NCBI RefSeq assembly: GCF_004210375.1 | Contig: NC_134830.1 | Coordinates: 61,003,576-61,067,575 of the forward strand | Direction of reading: 5' to 3' | Origin: Tachypleus tridentatus | Taxonomy: Eukaryota > Arthropoda > Merostomata > Xiphosura > Limulidae | Length of the DNA: 64,000 bases | Shown: piece by piece, positions 1 through 13,400 of the stretch | Layout: each line of letters opens with the position of its first letter | Numbering within the stretch: the stretch's first letter is position 1 | Made by a program: the position numbers and the translations under genes | The notes under the pieces: model-generated | Databases searched by the model: none | What the model was told of the DNA's origin: nothing | The model's input: the letters and a program-made list of their open reading frames with translations, nothing else

Positions 1-275
1 GTAAGATCCAATGTTGAAAAGCTCAGAAGCAACAGTGATAAGTCTACAATCATAGAAGACGTTTAGACACATTTAAAGTAGTAGATTTTGTAGTATTAAT
101 TTTAAAGACACATTTTAAGGCCGTGTTTAAAAGTTTTTCTTGGCTCAAAACATTAAATATGGCATCCAGATAGTGGCAAGTTAAATTAGGTCACGAAAGG
201 AGACCAATGGCTTCTTTTAGCAAAAGAGATGGAGTGTGTGAGCTTAAATCCTACCATTTGGTCTTTGTAATATAT

Positions 276-695
276 TCACTTCTGAGGGGGTAATGGAACT
301 TGCACTAAAGAGGATACAATTGGAGTAATGTCTGGTTTATGTTGATGAGGTATTGATGTTTGGTTGCACATTAAAGTATGTGGCTGAGAACCTGGTAATT
401 GCGTTCCAGTAGATAATAAAACACACTTGAAACTTAAACCAGGAAAATGCGCACGAAAACGGAGTTTCTCTCTTCTATTATAGGTAGAAATAGTCTATAC
501 AGATCCTGCTAAGATAGCAGTGATAAGAAACTGTCCTCAATCTGTGACCAAGCAAGAAGTTCATAGATTTCAAAATTGTATGTAAAACATCAACATTTGT
601 GGTCAATGTCTCCAAAATAGTAAAATCATTTACAGCTCCATCTAAAATTTAGACACACTTGGGATATTGTCTACTAGACCATTATTCATTCAAAT
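276..695 (-). pseudogene. Possible decayed coding relic of unknown family
   Basis: Two consecutive minus-strand frames read like protein. One (about 648-478) includes DFTILETLTTNVDVLHTILK. A second (about 494-276), in another frame, includes TQLPGSQPHTLMCNQTSIPH and ends in LPPQK-stop. A TAA at 651-649 interrupts the first. This looks like a frameshifted, stop-bearing retrocopy or old exon. I do not recognise the family, and chance is possible. Confidence 0.25.
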
Positions 696-1014
696 GGTTA
701 TGAAATTTAAAATTCTGGAAAAGATAATAACACATTGATGTTGTAAGTATATGAGTTTGTCATAGTGTTTTACTAGGGCCTGCAACATGGAAATACAGAT
801 GAAATATCTTATGCATAGAAAGGTCCTTCCGTTCTTGGAACGTCCCGATCCTAAACACGGTGTGGGAATTGAAATCATCTCCACCAGAGCAATATCGAGT
901 CGTACGGTAGGTCGTTCCACTAGTGATGAATGCCACAATTACCTTTGGGAAACTCTGGGAAAAGTAACTGAGGGACCCAGATATACCAAGGGTGTTTCTT
1001 GCCTTACAGTAACG

Positions 1015-1215
1015 TATCATCTATGCGTACGTAAGTTTAGTAGTCAGGTAGTAGCTGTATGTTTGTTATGTAGAGACAAATCAAACCTGTACGTACTTAA
1101 ATTTTAGTAGTTAGATAGGAGTTGTTTGTCTAAAGCAAACCTTATATGTACATACACAAGTTTCCGTAGTCAAGTACAAACTGTTTGTCTGGCAAGCGTC
1201 CACAAATCATACCTG
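1015..1215 (+). repeat. Degenerate tandem repeat, about three units of 60-70 bp
   Basis: Related blocks recur with the order 'GTACGTA(C/A)...AGTAGT(C/T)A...GTTTGT...CAAA(C/T)C'. They are diverged and of uneven length, so they are probably an old local duplication. Confidence 0.45.
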
Positions 1216-2640
1216 TACGCACTTAGGTTTCACGAATTTATGAAGTATACTAATATGATAAAGGTTTATCGAATGAAAGGGTTGTATGTGGCACACGTTA
1301 TGTAACAGTCATAACAGGGATTAAAAACTGTTAAGTGGAACTACTCTGGTCAGAAAAAAAATACGCGTAAAATGATAAACTTGCACAAACTGTAAGGACA
1401 CACGCATGACCTTCCTTCGTCAGTGGCTTCTATCACTATATTTAGACTACTAAAGACCTTCACGCATCAGCTCTTAGGCTATTGTTTCCGAGGCTCTTAT
1501 CATTTATATTTAGACAATTGGAACTAAAGCTCTTACTGGTACAGCAAGATTATTGTTAGTGCGACCTTCGCCGAGCAACACTTAATTTACTGTCACCATG
1601 CTCGCTATTAGTCTACAGGTAGAATCAGTTATGATGTTCTAAACAAAGATATCTTTTTTGTCGTTTAGTATCAGCAGGACAGTTATTAATAAGACAGCGT
1701 TAACGCCTGGATAACTTTTATAAGTTTGAATATTGTTTAGGGATGTTAACATGGGCGTTCAAGAAAGGGAGGGGAAGACTTCCCCCTGGAAAGCGAGTAA
1801 CAACTTTCTTTATTCTCTTAGTTATATATATATATGAATTTTTATTCAATTCACAAGTCCATATTACTTTGTCCCTCACTCCGGGAAACTTTATATGGAC
1901 TTCTGTAGGTGTGAAATGTTAAATGAACATTCGTTCTTAAATAACTCATGAAAAAAAAAAATCAGATTGTGTATACGTTTTGCCAAACGAAGTGGATTTT
2001 TAATTTCTGTAATGACGTACTTTCCGTTAAGTTTACTATAAAACCAAGGTATTAAACATAAAGCCATTTTGATGAATTAGACTTTCCCATTCCTTATTTT
2101 ATTACTATGTGACGAGAAAGTACGTGTACGTATAAAACTAAAAATAGGTGATTACACCCACACACTCTCATGCACTTGTCGTTTCGCCATTTTTTTTTTC
2201 GAGTTTTAAGAAAACCTACAGTTTTAATGTGCAACTTTAACGATTAATGTCGTTTATAGTACTACTGTTACTGGATTTCGTTATCCTGTTTCAAAAATTA
2301 TAATTAAATATTATAGAAGATATATTCTTTGTCGTTAATTCGGTATTGATGTTTACTTTGTTACCAACAATATCTGATTAATGGTCCAAAAACAGTTTCT
2401 TTGCTTTTTATAATAGGAATATTTTCTTGATATTTTTAATATATGTTTTATTTTATACTCTTGCCAGATTAAGTAACTCGTTTGTTTCTCAAATATTTTT
2501 TTATCTCCTTGCCAGGACTGTTATTAAACTTTAAAAGAGTAGGAATACTGGTCGTTTTATACATCCTGTTTCCTGTGTTTAAGGATTTGTAAAATTCATA
2601 TTATCAGTGGCGTTACATTTTACGTTTTAATAAACAGTTA

Positions 2641-2710
2641 GGCTTGGCACTCGACTTGCAATCTGAGGGTTGTGGATTTGAGTCCCGATCCCGAACATTC
2701 TCGTCCTTTC
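2641..2710 (+). repeat. SINE family A, tRNA-like head fragment
   Basis: Only the tRNA-like head is present (CTCGACTTGCAATCTGAGGG and the B-box-like GGATTTGAGTCCC). It is cut directly before an opposite-strand copy of the same family. Confidence 0.7.
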
Positions 2711-2965
2711 GTTTGTTTTGAATTTCGCGCAAAGTTACACGAGGACTAATGGGACTAGCTGTCCCTACTTTAGCAGTAAAAGGCTAGAGGGATGGCAGCT
2801 AGTCGTCACCACCCACCGCCAACTCTTGGGCTACTCTTCTGTCAACGAATAATGAGATTAACCGTCACATTATAAACGCCCCCACGGCTAAAAGGGAGAG
2901 CATGTTTGGTGTGATAGGGATTTGAGCCCATTACCTTCAGATTAACTCGAGTGCCTTAAACACCC
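2711..2965 (-). repeat. SINE family A copy
   Basis: Near full-length copy in reverse: A-rich CAAAACAAA tail, body with the TTGGCGGTGGGTGG segment, degraded tRNA-like head. It faces the head fragment just before it and is followed by a plus-strand copy, a small cluster. Confidence 0.85.
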
Positions 2966-2997
2966 ATTTACTTAGTTGTCTTGTGCATAGATTAGTC

Positions 2998-3262
2998 AGG
3001 CGAGGCATAACCATATGGTTAGAGGAGCTCGACTCGTAATCTGAAGGTCGCGGGTTTGAATTCTCGTCATATGAAACATGCTCGCCGTTTTAGCCGTGGG
3101 GACGTTATAATATTACAGTCAATCCCACTATTCGTTAGTAAAAGAGTTGGCGATGAGTAGTGATGACTAGCAGCTTTCAATCTAGTCTTAAACTGTTAAA
3201 ATAGGACAGCTAGCGCAGATAGCCCTCATGTAGCTTTACGCGAAATTCAAAACAAACAAACA
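2998..3262 (+). repeat. SINE family A copy
   Basis: tRNA-like head (GACTCGTAATCTGAAGGTCG, then a B box GGGTTTGAATTC), diverged body and AAACAAACAAAC tail. The body is clearly mutated, so this is an old insertion. Confidence 0.85.
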
Positions 3263-5629
3263 TAGACTGGTCTCTTGGTATTTCCACTGACATGGAAGTG
3301 ATAGAGTCAGGAACATCTTGTATATAAATTTATCTTCTGATGGCTTAGCTGGAAGATGAAAGGACTTTGTTGATGGTCTATTTGTGGAAGCTAATGAGAT
3401 ATAGTATCAATTACATGTATAACTCTTAGACGTGTCTGATTTGGCCTTTGAATTTTGTTTTTCCTCTAACAGTAAAACCAATGCATTGACACTATAGTTA
3501 ATGACTGAAGTAAGTTAAAAATTATATTTTAATTTTACTTCAATGAAATACTATCCACTTTAACATTTAATGTAAGCTTTGTCGAAATGTCTTTCGTTAT
3601 AAAAATGTATTATTTGTTAATCAGTGCAATTTGGTCTTACGGTATCAGTATACGAAATCTCTCAGCCTATTCCTAATCTGAGATGGTGCTGGGCACTTTT
3701 GATTGCTTGCATTCCTTCTAGACCATTAGTTTGAAATTAAGCATTACTCTAGCATACTGAAATAAACAAAAACATTACTTAGAAAATTTAAATAATGTAA
3801 TAATGAAGTCATCTTGTTAATGAAAAGGAAAATCTATGTGCAATCGGGAAATTTAACTGGATACCCAAGCTGGACGCTTTAAAAATGGATGATCTCACAG
3901 TACGTTTTTATCTTCAAATTCAATAAAACAGATTCAAATATACTAAAACGTTGCCCCTAATGTTACTCCAATCATGCAAACATTGAATTAGAAGTATATC
4001 CTATTAATAGCTAGTTTTAGCGGATAGCAGACATTAAATAGAAACATTACTTTAACCAATAATAAATGTTGACATAAAACGTACATAGTCTTGCTTTTAT
4101 TCTGAGTAAGAATACATAGTTTAACACTGGACGTAACTTACAAATTACAAGAACGAAAGGCTGGGCCACTAATAAGCTAACTAATTCCACACTGTATCAA
4201 ACCTTAAAATAATAAATAATATTTATATATGTGATACATTTTTATTGATTCCAGCAGCTACGAGTACTCCTTCTAGTTCCAGTTATGATGAGATGTTGTT
4301 CTTTATATAATTTTAATATTGAATACATTCCCCGTTTAGACACCACTGTGGAATAGAAATTCAAGGCAATTACTTATTTATTAGCGAGTAGCAGTAAATC
4401 AGCATATAATATGGAACCACACTTAATTATTTCAAGAAATTATTTTTGAAAATCAGTGAAAGTTTTGTGAGTAATTTATTTATTGTACTCATAAGGCAAA
4501 CTTTCTATGAAAATATACTAAAAGTATCTTTATTTTTATCCATGTTTTCTATAGCGTTATATAATGCATATAATTATACTCATAGTAGGCTGAGGCTTTT
4601 CAGTGGATAACAAAAATTATTTACAGTTATGTATCACATGTTGAATTTCTTGAAAATTCGAAAAAATGCAGCATAACTTTGGTTTCGTTTGATAATTCTG
4701 GTTAAAGACAGTTTATTTTGTTGAGGAAACACGTTACGTTTGTCGTGAAGCTTAATACAAAGGGAATAATCCAGAGTTTACACGGGCAATTTCATAGATT
4801 AAAATGAGAAATACCCAATAATATGTTATTACATATCTGGAGGTGATTTGTTCAAAGTATATTAACATGGTGTCAGTCTCGTCTCAGTAAGCCATGTATT
4901 TTCTTTAAGTTAACTGTAATAGTTAGCTTTAAATATACTATTTTTGAATGAAATACTCTTTAGGTATTCACATCTCGAGACAAGTAACGGAGGTCTTAAT
5001 TGGTTACAATATTACCTCCTGTCTCTCGACCTCTGCAGTGTACAATGAGGAAAATAAATCCCACTTGAAAATTATACTTATTTGGTACATAAAATCTCAA
5101 CTGTTCTGCTCTTTACCTTTCCATTTCCACACGCTGCTCCATCATATGCCCGTAAAGTATAGTATGTGTTGGTAACATTTCCAACCTGACAGATAAGTCT
5201 CAAACATATTTTCTCGCTCTAAAGAAATAAAAATAACAGATATATAACTGAATCCTTGGTTAAGTGAAAAAACAAAGTTAGAAATAACGTTGTTGTTAAT
5301 CAAGAACCTATAAATGCACAACTTTAGTGTTTAAAACACATCTAAAGAGTTTCAAAATATTTTACTTAAGTAGTTAAGCACAAAGCTGCACAGAAGGCTC
5401 TTTGTGCTTTGTCCACCACAGTTATGGAAACTCAGTTTTTGGAAAGTCATACTGCAGTGCCGTTAGGGACAGGTATTTTTAAGCTTATTTTGAAGTGTTC
5501 AATTGTTCGACGTACTTTACTTTTTTTAATTTTTCAAGTGTCTAATCACTGCTGATCTCGAAAACTACGAAATTATAAAATCTCAATTACTTGTTTTTTC
5601 TTTTTAAGCGAAAACCTACGCGTTGAGCT

Positions 5630-5725
5630 ATCTGTGTAGTTCTCACCTCGGGTATCGAATCCCAATTATTAGCATTATTGTTAGCCCGTTTATTGATGAG
5701 CTACGGGGTGGAGTGGCTTAAGTTT
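5630..5725 (-). repeat. SINE family B fragment
   Basis: Reverse-strand remnant with GGGTATCGAATCCC (B-box-like) and the GAGCTATCTGTG tail region, strongly diverged. A second, weaker remnant may lie at 5370-5450. Confidence 0.45.
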
Positions 5726-5796
5726 GAGTTAATTCTCCACTGTTAACCACCAAACTACGATAGATTTTCTGACTTATGACCTACGAAATATATATA

Positions 5797-6070
5797 GCCT
5801 AGCATGGTCAGGTGGTTAAGGCATTCGACTCGTAATCTGAGGGTCGCGGGTCAGAATCCCCGTCACGCCAAACATGCTTGCCCTTTCAGCCGTGGGGGCG
5901 TTATAATGCGACGGTCAATCCCACTATTCGTTTGTAAAAGAGTGGCCCAAGAGTTGGTGGTGGGTGACGATGACTAGTTGCATTCACTCTAGTCTTACAC
6001 TACTAAATTAGGGACGACTAGCGCAGGTAGCCCTCGAGTAGCTTTGCGCAAAATTCAAAACAAACCAAAC
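5797..6070 (+). repeat. SINE family A copy
   Basis: Near full-length: tRNA-like head GGTGGTTAAGGCATTCGACT, body, and CAAAACAAACC tail. It lies downstream of the metalloprotease's last recognised exon. Confidence 0.9.
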
Positions 6071-7324
6071 TGAAAGAAATATACAATAAATGAATGAAAC
6101 TAAAGAATTATTTTATCAAGGTAAAAGCCAAACAATAGTGAAACATTTCTATATTCCAGTAAAGTTCATTATTATTACACTCCGATCTTCAGTAGAGTTT
6201 TATGCATAAAATTATAAACTTAAATCAAACTTTATAGTAGACTCTCGTATAGTCTGAAGTATGGTGTATAATAAACTAGCCGCAGACTGAAAAGACAATG
6301 GATAGAATTTGCTTTTTGAAATTAATAGTAAAAATTAAAAGATGCACTTCGTTTTTCATGTTGAAGACAGCTTTAGAAGTTTACTTATTTTCGACAAGTT
6401 TCTCCCATGTTGAGACAGTTGCTGTGATCAAGTACTATCTTGGTTACTTAGCTAAAGAGACTCGTAGTTTCATTCTGTATTCAACAAGTCCATAGACACA
6501 GAAACCGTAGATGAGTGATTAAAACACTAAGAAAATCTGTTATCTTTTATTGTCCATACACTCAGAAGTAAATTTATTTTCGTTTCATGTCTTGCTCTCA
6601 CATTCAACATGGAACAACGAAGTGCAACGTATCCATGTCTTATTCAGACGCTCTTGGAAACACCAAGTAAAAGTTTAACAATGTCTTTTTTTCTCACATC
6701 CTTATCAACAACAAGCAAAACTGTAATCTTGTATTGTTCTTGCAGTCTTGGAAGCTTTGAATGTTTTGTTTAGATCATTTATCCTTTTCTTGTTCGGTTA
6801 TTGTATACAAAAGCAAGTTAAATAATAACCTAGACTTTGTTGAAAACGTATCTATACTTGTTCTGTTGCTTGATATAAAATTATCAAGTCAAAATGCAAG
6901 CCAAGTATCTTTCAGATATTTAGAATACAGAAACAAGAAACTACACTGTAACTGCTGTGTTCGGCGAAGTTCACGTTGTAATTCTTAAATAAATCGCAAA
7001 CTTTTCAAAGTCACAATGAGTCAGTTCTCGTGTGCAAAAGTAATGTAATACTAAATTATTATAGAAATTGTTTGAGAATAAAATAAAACACAAATAGAGG
7101 ATCACATGTTCGTGTAAATAAAAGTCAAGAAACGGTTCTTCAGTAATATTATTTTTCGTGTAGCAGTGGTATGCATTTACAACGCTAAAAGATTCCCTTC
7201 TCAGCAGATAAATGTGGCTATCACAAACACACGTAGCATAGTTCTGAAAGTTACTAGTGGCTCTACCTGTTATTATAAATGCACAACGAGATAAAACTTA
7301 GCAACGAATATCTGCGAAACTTAC

Positions 7325-7466
7325 AATAATGGCCTGGACTTCATTTTTTCGATTCTGAGGATACAACTCATGACACATATCTGTTGGAGTAATAATCTGT
7401 CCTGGTGCAGATGGAAGGGTGTCGTTTCTTAACGTATCCACACGCAAACACTTTGCCCTTCCTAAA
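7325..7466 (-). CDS. Metalloprotease exon 13: start of Cys-rich tail
   Basis: 142 nt, phase 2 in and phase 0 out; acceptor CCTTTAG, donor GTAAGT. Encodes AKCLRV and then APGQIITPTDMCHELYP, matching the 'C.......LPG......qC...yp' linker after the catalytic domain of tick and spider reprolysins. A clear donor at its 3' end shows that at least one more exon is expected. Confidence 0.88.
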
Positions 7467-10400
7467 CTAAAGGAAACATGTATAAACTACATTGAGTTAA
7501 TATTGGTAGAATACACGTGTAACTGAAACTGAAAATATAAAATAAATTCGTATAAGTGTCTTTAGTACTTATGTAGGATGTTAGAGTTCTGATTAAATTT
7601 AGTTTCCATAAGGCATGTTGTTTTATGAATACATCCGCTAAAGACGGGGTTCGATTTCTCTCAGTGGACACAGCAGATGGCCTAGTGTGGTCTTGTTCTA
7701 AAATAAACAAACAAAAAATTGTGTTTATTTTGTTTAGTTGTTTATCATTAAGCATAACGTTAAACAATGAGGTATCTGTGATGTGCTTACCTCACGGATC
7801 GAAACCCGAATTTTAGTGTTAGAAGCCCTCAGGTTTATACTAAACTACTGGGGTAGTTTTAATTTTAAATAAGGAGATTCGTTTTATCATTTAAATGTTG
7901 TTTAGATTAATTTTCTATTTGTAAAAATTCCAATAATAACTTACTTGACTATGATCATCTTGTTTTTTATTATTTTTAAACAGCGAAATAACTAATTGAG
8001 TTGAAGTAATTAAATGTGAACATTAGGCCACAATTAAGACGAACATTTCAGATAAATTTGGTTTTCATTTTTATACCATTTGAAAAGTGGACAGAATATA
8101 ACTAACATCTGTGAACTGACGACAGTAAAATAATCTAATAATTAATAAATCAAAATTCCCTAAGTATCAACAAAAATATTATTTAATTTGATCTAAAAAC
8201 ACCAAAAACTCTCAAAGAGTCACCGATTTAGTAAAGACACTAAACTCCTAGAAAATAAGTTGAACAATAGTTGGGTTAAAAAACTAAGTTCTCATCGGCA
8301 ACATCATTGGTGAAATAAGTTTCTAATCTTTCTTCTTCTTAAACTCCATTATTTTTTCACCTGAAGAAGTGTCGAAGTTGTTTAATGCTACACGTGGACC
8401 ACTTATAGTCGTTACGTCCACCAATTACGGGCGACATCAGATACCCATCACTCGCTGGGCAGGATGATGCTCCAGGACTTCCATTGAAATTCAAGGTCTC
8501 TTCCCCATCATGAACAACACCGAATCTATAATAAAGGAAATGTATACAGTACAAGTTATATTATCATTCTAAATTGTAACATACTAGAGACAAGCGTCTG
8601 CAGAAACATATAATTACATATGCTTTCCGACATGTTTTTTTTAAACCTAACGTAATTCAGTCATTACAAAATTACTAAAAAAAATTACGTTTTTTCTTGC
8701 CAAGCCTAATGCTGTCTTGAGATATATAATAATTATTTTCTTTGTTCTGTGATGTTTCATACTCAGTATAAGATCAGTTGTCGTTGTTTGTTAGTAAGAA
8801 TAAGGCTACACAAAGTGTTGTCTGTGCTCTTCCCACAACGGGTAACGGGTATCGAAATCCAGTTTCTAGCGGTGTAAGTCCTCAGAGAATAAGATCAGAA
8901 CGCATCCAAAGATACTGAATATGGTTTACACTTTTAGATATATTTAGTAACAATTGTATAAATCTCTAAAAGCCTCAGTTGTTTTGCTTACAAGTGTCCC
9001 ATTTCGTGAGCAGCAACTTTAACTCCACTGTAGGTCCCAGGTTCATCTTCGGCGACTCCAATTCTCAGCTTTTGTCTGCAAGCACCGCCAATAAAAGAAA
9101 TTCCTAGATTTATGGAAAGTACTCATTAAAAGACTCTACATATTACACACATTTCAAAATTATTGATAATTAGTAAAGTCAGATTAATGTTAATGTCAGG
9201 CACGATAGCCTATAACACAAACATAAGGCAGTGGATTCATTCTAATAGTTGTGGTTCAAAAGAAATATTTTTAATCGATGAATTAACCATCTGATTTTGC
9301 ATAGGTTTTCTAGTTTTATGTTAACCTGTTAATCAATTATATTCTTACTTTCATCCTGATGTTTTTTGTTGAATTTCACGCAAAGCTACTCGAGAATTAT
9401 CTGTATTAGCCATCCCTAGACTAATAGATAGACAACTAGTAAACATAGTGCAGCCTTCATTTTAAGAAACTCTAGTTGAAAAGAAGGATTTAACTGTTTC
9501 TCTTATAACGTACATACAGCCTCAAAGTACGGAGCGTGAATCTGTTTTTTGTTGACAATAAGGTTCGAACCATGAATCTACAGTCCGGTAAACTAACCAC
9601 TGGTTTGCTCTAGTTCCCCGATGTTCTTTCAAAAATCCTTGTTCAGTCATCTGATGAAATATTGTTTGAAATTTAGTTGCATAATTCTCTATTCATTTGT
9701 ATGTTTGTAAGTTCTTTCGTAAAATATGATACTAACTATTCATCTGTCCGACTTTACTAAATGGTTAATATTTTCTAATGGGCAATTTAGTTTATGTACT
9801 CTACATTCTTATGTAATATATTTAGTATTTTATCTGTCTTTAGTTACTCTTTCGTCTATAAAATATTTATAGTATATTACGAATTAAATGAAATAAAAAT
9901 TCTGTATAAAATCGAATTCATTTTCTATTTCAGTCATTATTATCCTTTGTTATATAATACAAATTATATACATTTTAAACTAGGTAGTTTCTAATCCATT
10001 CTTGAATATATATCGTAATATAGTTCATTGTTTGTTTTGTGAATTTCGCACAAAGCTACACGAGGGCTATCTGCGCTAGCTGTCCCTAATTTGGCAGTGT
10101 AAGACTAGAGGAAAGGCAGCTAGTCACCACCACTCACCGCCAACTCTTGGGCTACTATTATATTTTATCAAAGAATAGTGGGATTGGCTGTCACATTATA
10201 ATGCTCTTACGGCATTCGTTAAGTTGTTAACGAAACAACTTAAAACAACGACACTTTTTGTGACTGATCCCGAGAATGTGAGAGTTTACTCCACACGAGC
10301 TTTAAGTTTCAAAAAATATTTCTCTTTTCAAAGTTATCTATCCTATATCACGCATTTAATAAGTTTAAATAACTGTAAGTAATATGGAGTTGTACTTTGA

Positions 10401-13400
10401 CATTCATCGTTACAGGTATAAACAAATATCGGTATTTGTCGAGGTGGGGCCCGGCATGACCTAGCACGTTAAGGCGTGCACTTCGTAATCTGAGGGTCGC
10501 GAGTTCGCGCCCGAGTCGCGCCAAACATGCTCGCCCTCCCAGCCGTGGGGGCGTTATAATGTGACGGTCAATCCCACTATTCGTTGGTAAAAGAGTAGCC
10601 CAACAGTTGGCGGTGGGTGGTGATGACTAGCTGCCTTCCCTCTAGTCTTACACTGCTAAATTAGGGACGGCTAGCACAGATAGCCCTCGAGTAGCTTTGT
10701 GCGAAATTCCAAAACAATTTGTCGAGGTTCACTGACACCAAGTTATTAAAAACAAAATCGAAAAAAAAAGAATCACAGGGGTTAGGGCGCTCGACTTGTA
10801 AACTCAGTGTCGCGGGTTTGAATCCTACAAAATGCTGGGGGGGTATTAGAATGTGACGTTCAATCCCACTATTCGTTGGTAAAAGAGTAGCCCAAGCAAT
10901 TGTGTTGAGTGGTGATTACTAGCTGCCTTTCCTCTTGTCTTACATTGTTAAATTAGGGACGACTGGCACAGAGAGCTCTCGTGTAGCTTTGCACGGAATT
11001 TAAAAACAAATAAATAGATTCTGCGAGAGAATACGTGTTTAAAACTTGATCTAAATTTAGTTTTGATCAAGATGTTATATTATTTCATAACCTCTCAATT
11101 CTGTAAATAAGACTAGTAATTAAAAGTTTTATTCTAAAACTAATGGGGTAAAAGTTCAGAAACTCGACAGCGTTTGAAATGGGAAGAAGGTCTGCATTAC
11201 CCATTTCACCACCTTATGTATATATACATCCACTCTGTGAGTGTAGTGTATAAGTGATTGAATGCAGGGATGGGTAATACAGATTCGCCCTTCTCTCACT
11301 CCAAATGCTCTCTAGTTTCTGATCTTTTCCCATCCCAACAATTTTAGAAAAAAAAAAAAAGTTATTAGTTTATACACTTTTACGATTCAGAGTCTTGGCT
11401 TCCAGAGGAGCTGTAACTTCTGGGTGAAAGGGTGTCTTTCACGCGTTAAGTAGTATACGGTAGATGATCTATCTCCATATAACACACATAATGGCTCACA
11501 GACAGAGACCTTGGTTGTAACAATAGGTTTTAACTAACGTATTGTGAATCACTTAGTGGAAAAGAAGAAGAAAACAGACATTTGTTATGTTCCGTTTTCT
11601 ATACATCATAGAAGGTTAAAGGCAAGTTTGTATTAGTAAAAGGATTTTCGTTTATAATTCTTTGAGTAGGTTTTGCTGACGTCTTGACGTACGCACTACC
11701 ATAAGCATTGTTCTGGCCGCCATTTTGAATCGGAACTATCCCTATATTGGGATCGTTACTGCACTGCCTGGTATATTTGTGAAAAGAAACATTCATAAGA
11801 CTTTAAACGAAAACTGAATTTATATCGAAGTTTCCTGTGCCCGTAACAGCTAAAGCGTTTGTATAGTTACCAGCAAGTTTCCAAGAATCCTGTGATCCAT
11901 CATTTTTGGACAAATCTTCACTGTAAGGAAGAGAAAGAAAATTTGTATTCTTAAACATCTAAAAGGCAGTACACATTGTGATGAAAGTTCACCTGTTATT
12001 TTTTCAAATATATGCAGAGAGGTACGATAAATAGTTCTGGAATTCAATAGATTGGTGAAAATTGACTGTCTTAAAAAAATGGATACCTTAAACTATTTGG
12101 TGTTCAATATTTATAAAGTTGTTGAAATGACTAATTTGAAGAAAAAACACTTATGAAGCTGATTTAATTCATAATAAAACTTGATGTATAATCAGTAGCT
12201 AGAAATAAACCGCTATTTCACCTAGAAAATCCTGGAATTCTGCACTGTTTAGAAATAATTAATTTACGTCAAGCACCGATATAAATTTTTGGCCTTTTTC
12301 CTGACAGGTTAGAATTGTAAAAAAATTTGAAAATATCATATGAACTCAGGCAAATTTCATAACTAAAAGAGAAACACAAATATAATACTTATGTAATTGT
12401 CCAAGATTTTAGAGGTTTTTTCTTGGCTTTATTATAATTTAACACAATTTTTTTGTAGTTTCCGATATAACTTTCCAACTGTTTCATGGTAACTTTGGTG
12501 TCATATCTTCTACAGAAAAACACACACAACAGAAACAACTCATCCAGTTACTCTTATAATTGGAAAGGAAATAGATATGAATTTCGCAGATTATTTTAGT
12601 GTTACGAGTGTTCTACAGTTATTTTCTTACGGTTTTCAGTGATTGCTCAGAGTTTATATGTACATTTTGATGTACCGGATTTTGCACTGCTTCAAGCCCG
12701 TTCATTATTTAACTAAAATTTGAAATATAATACGACTTTCTATAACTGTTTCATTCTATTTTCGAGACATAATAAGTCTTTAATAAACTTAGGAAGCACT
12801 TACTCACCCAGTCAGAAGAATGCCTAAGTCGTACTCTCTACTGCTCCATTTCGCAGCGTATTTGTTAATGGACTCCAGAACGTTTTTTCCATCAACTAAA
12901 CCATGTTTTATCCTGTGGTCCTCTATGTAAGGTTGCAATCTGGAAGACTGTCAGAACAAAAAATAGAAATTACGTGATGGAAAATAGATAGAAAGTAGAT
13001 ATTACATGAGAAACATCCACTAATACAATTAATATAATATGTTTATTATACAGTTACTGAGGTGGACATTAATCAACACAGCAAATAGATAACCAGACAC
13101 AATTAAAAATAACCTAATGGACAATTATATGGACAAATAATGGACGCCATTTAATGGAGAAGTACTAAAACAGATAAAATATCTATCTTAATGGAGAGTT
13201 CTTATAACAGATAAAATATACATCTTACCAGAAAGCTAACAAGACAAGTAAAATACACCCTCTCACACACACACACACAATCAGAACGCCAGGGAAAGTC
13301 AATTTCATAGTCGATAAACATGTTTAAACATTATCTTTTTAACATTTATATTGTTTATGATAAAGGTAATTTAAATATTGTAGAAAGACGATTGTATTGT

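Larger units (their letters stand above)
1..7324. other. Region downstream of exon 13, no confident gene
   Basis: AT-rich sequence in which I recognise only SINE copies (2641-2965, 2998-3262, 5797-6070), degenerate short tandem sequence (about 1020-1215), two weak family-B repeats and a possible decayed coding relic (276-695). I scanned the minus strand for the missing Cys-rich exon(s) of the metalloprotease. The only Cys-bearing reading (about 6588-6675) lacks a good acceptor and does not match the family. Confidence 0.6.

Noticed and set aside
760-1107. Overlapping open frames of 82-106 codons on both strands
   Set aside because: Three frames are open at once, none resembles a known family, and the plus-strand one runs into the degenerate tandem repeat.
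6585-6675. Minus-strand reading with three Cys as a possible final metalloprotease exon
   Set aside because: No convincing acceptor in the right phase, and the Cys spacing does not match the family's tail.
7462-7767. 101-codon minus-strand frame overlapping exon 13's upstream intron
   Set aside because: It lies across the exon-13 acceptor and two family-B SINE fragments; the spliced frame of exon 13 is different and is supported by phase.
11599-11796. Minus-strand open frame with a Gln/Asn-rich segment between exons 10 and 11
   Set aside because: Exons 10 and 11 already join in phase to complete the catalytic-domain strand. Inserting this piece would interrupt the fold.
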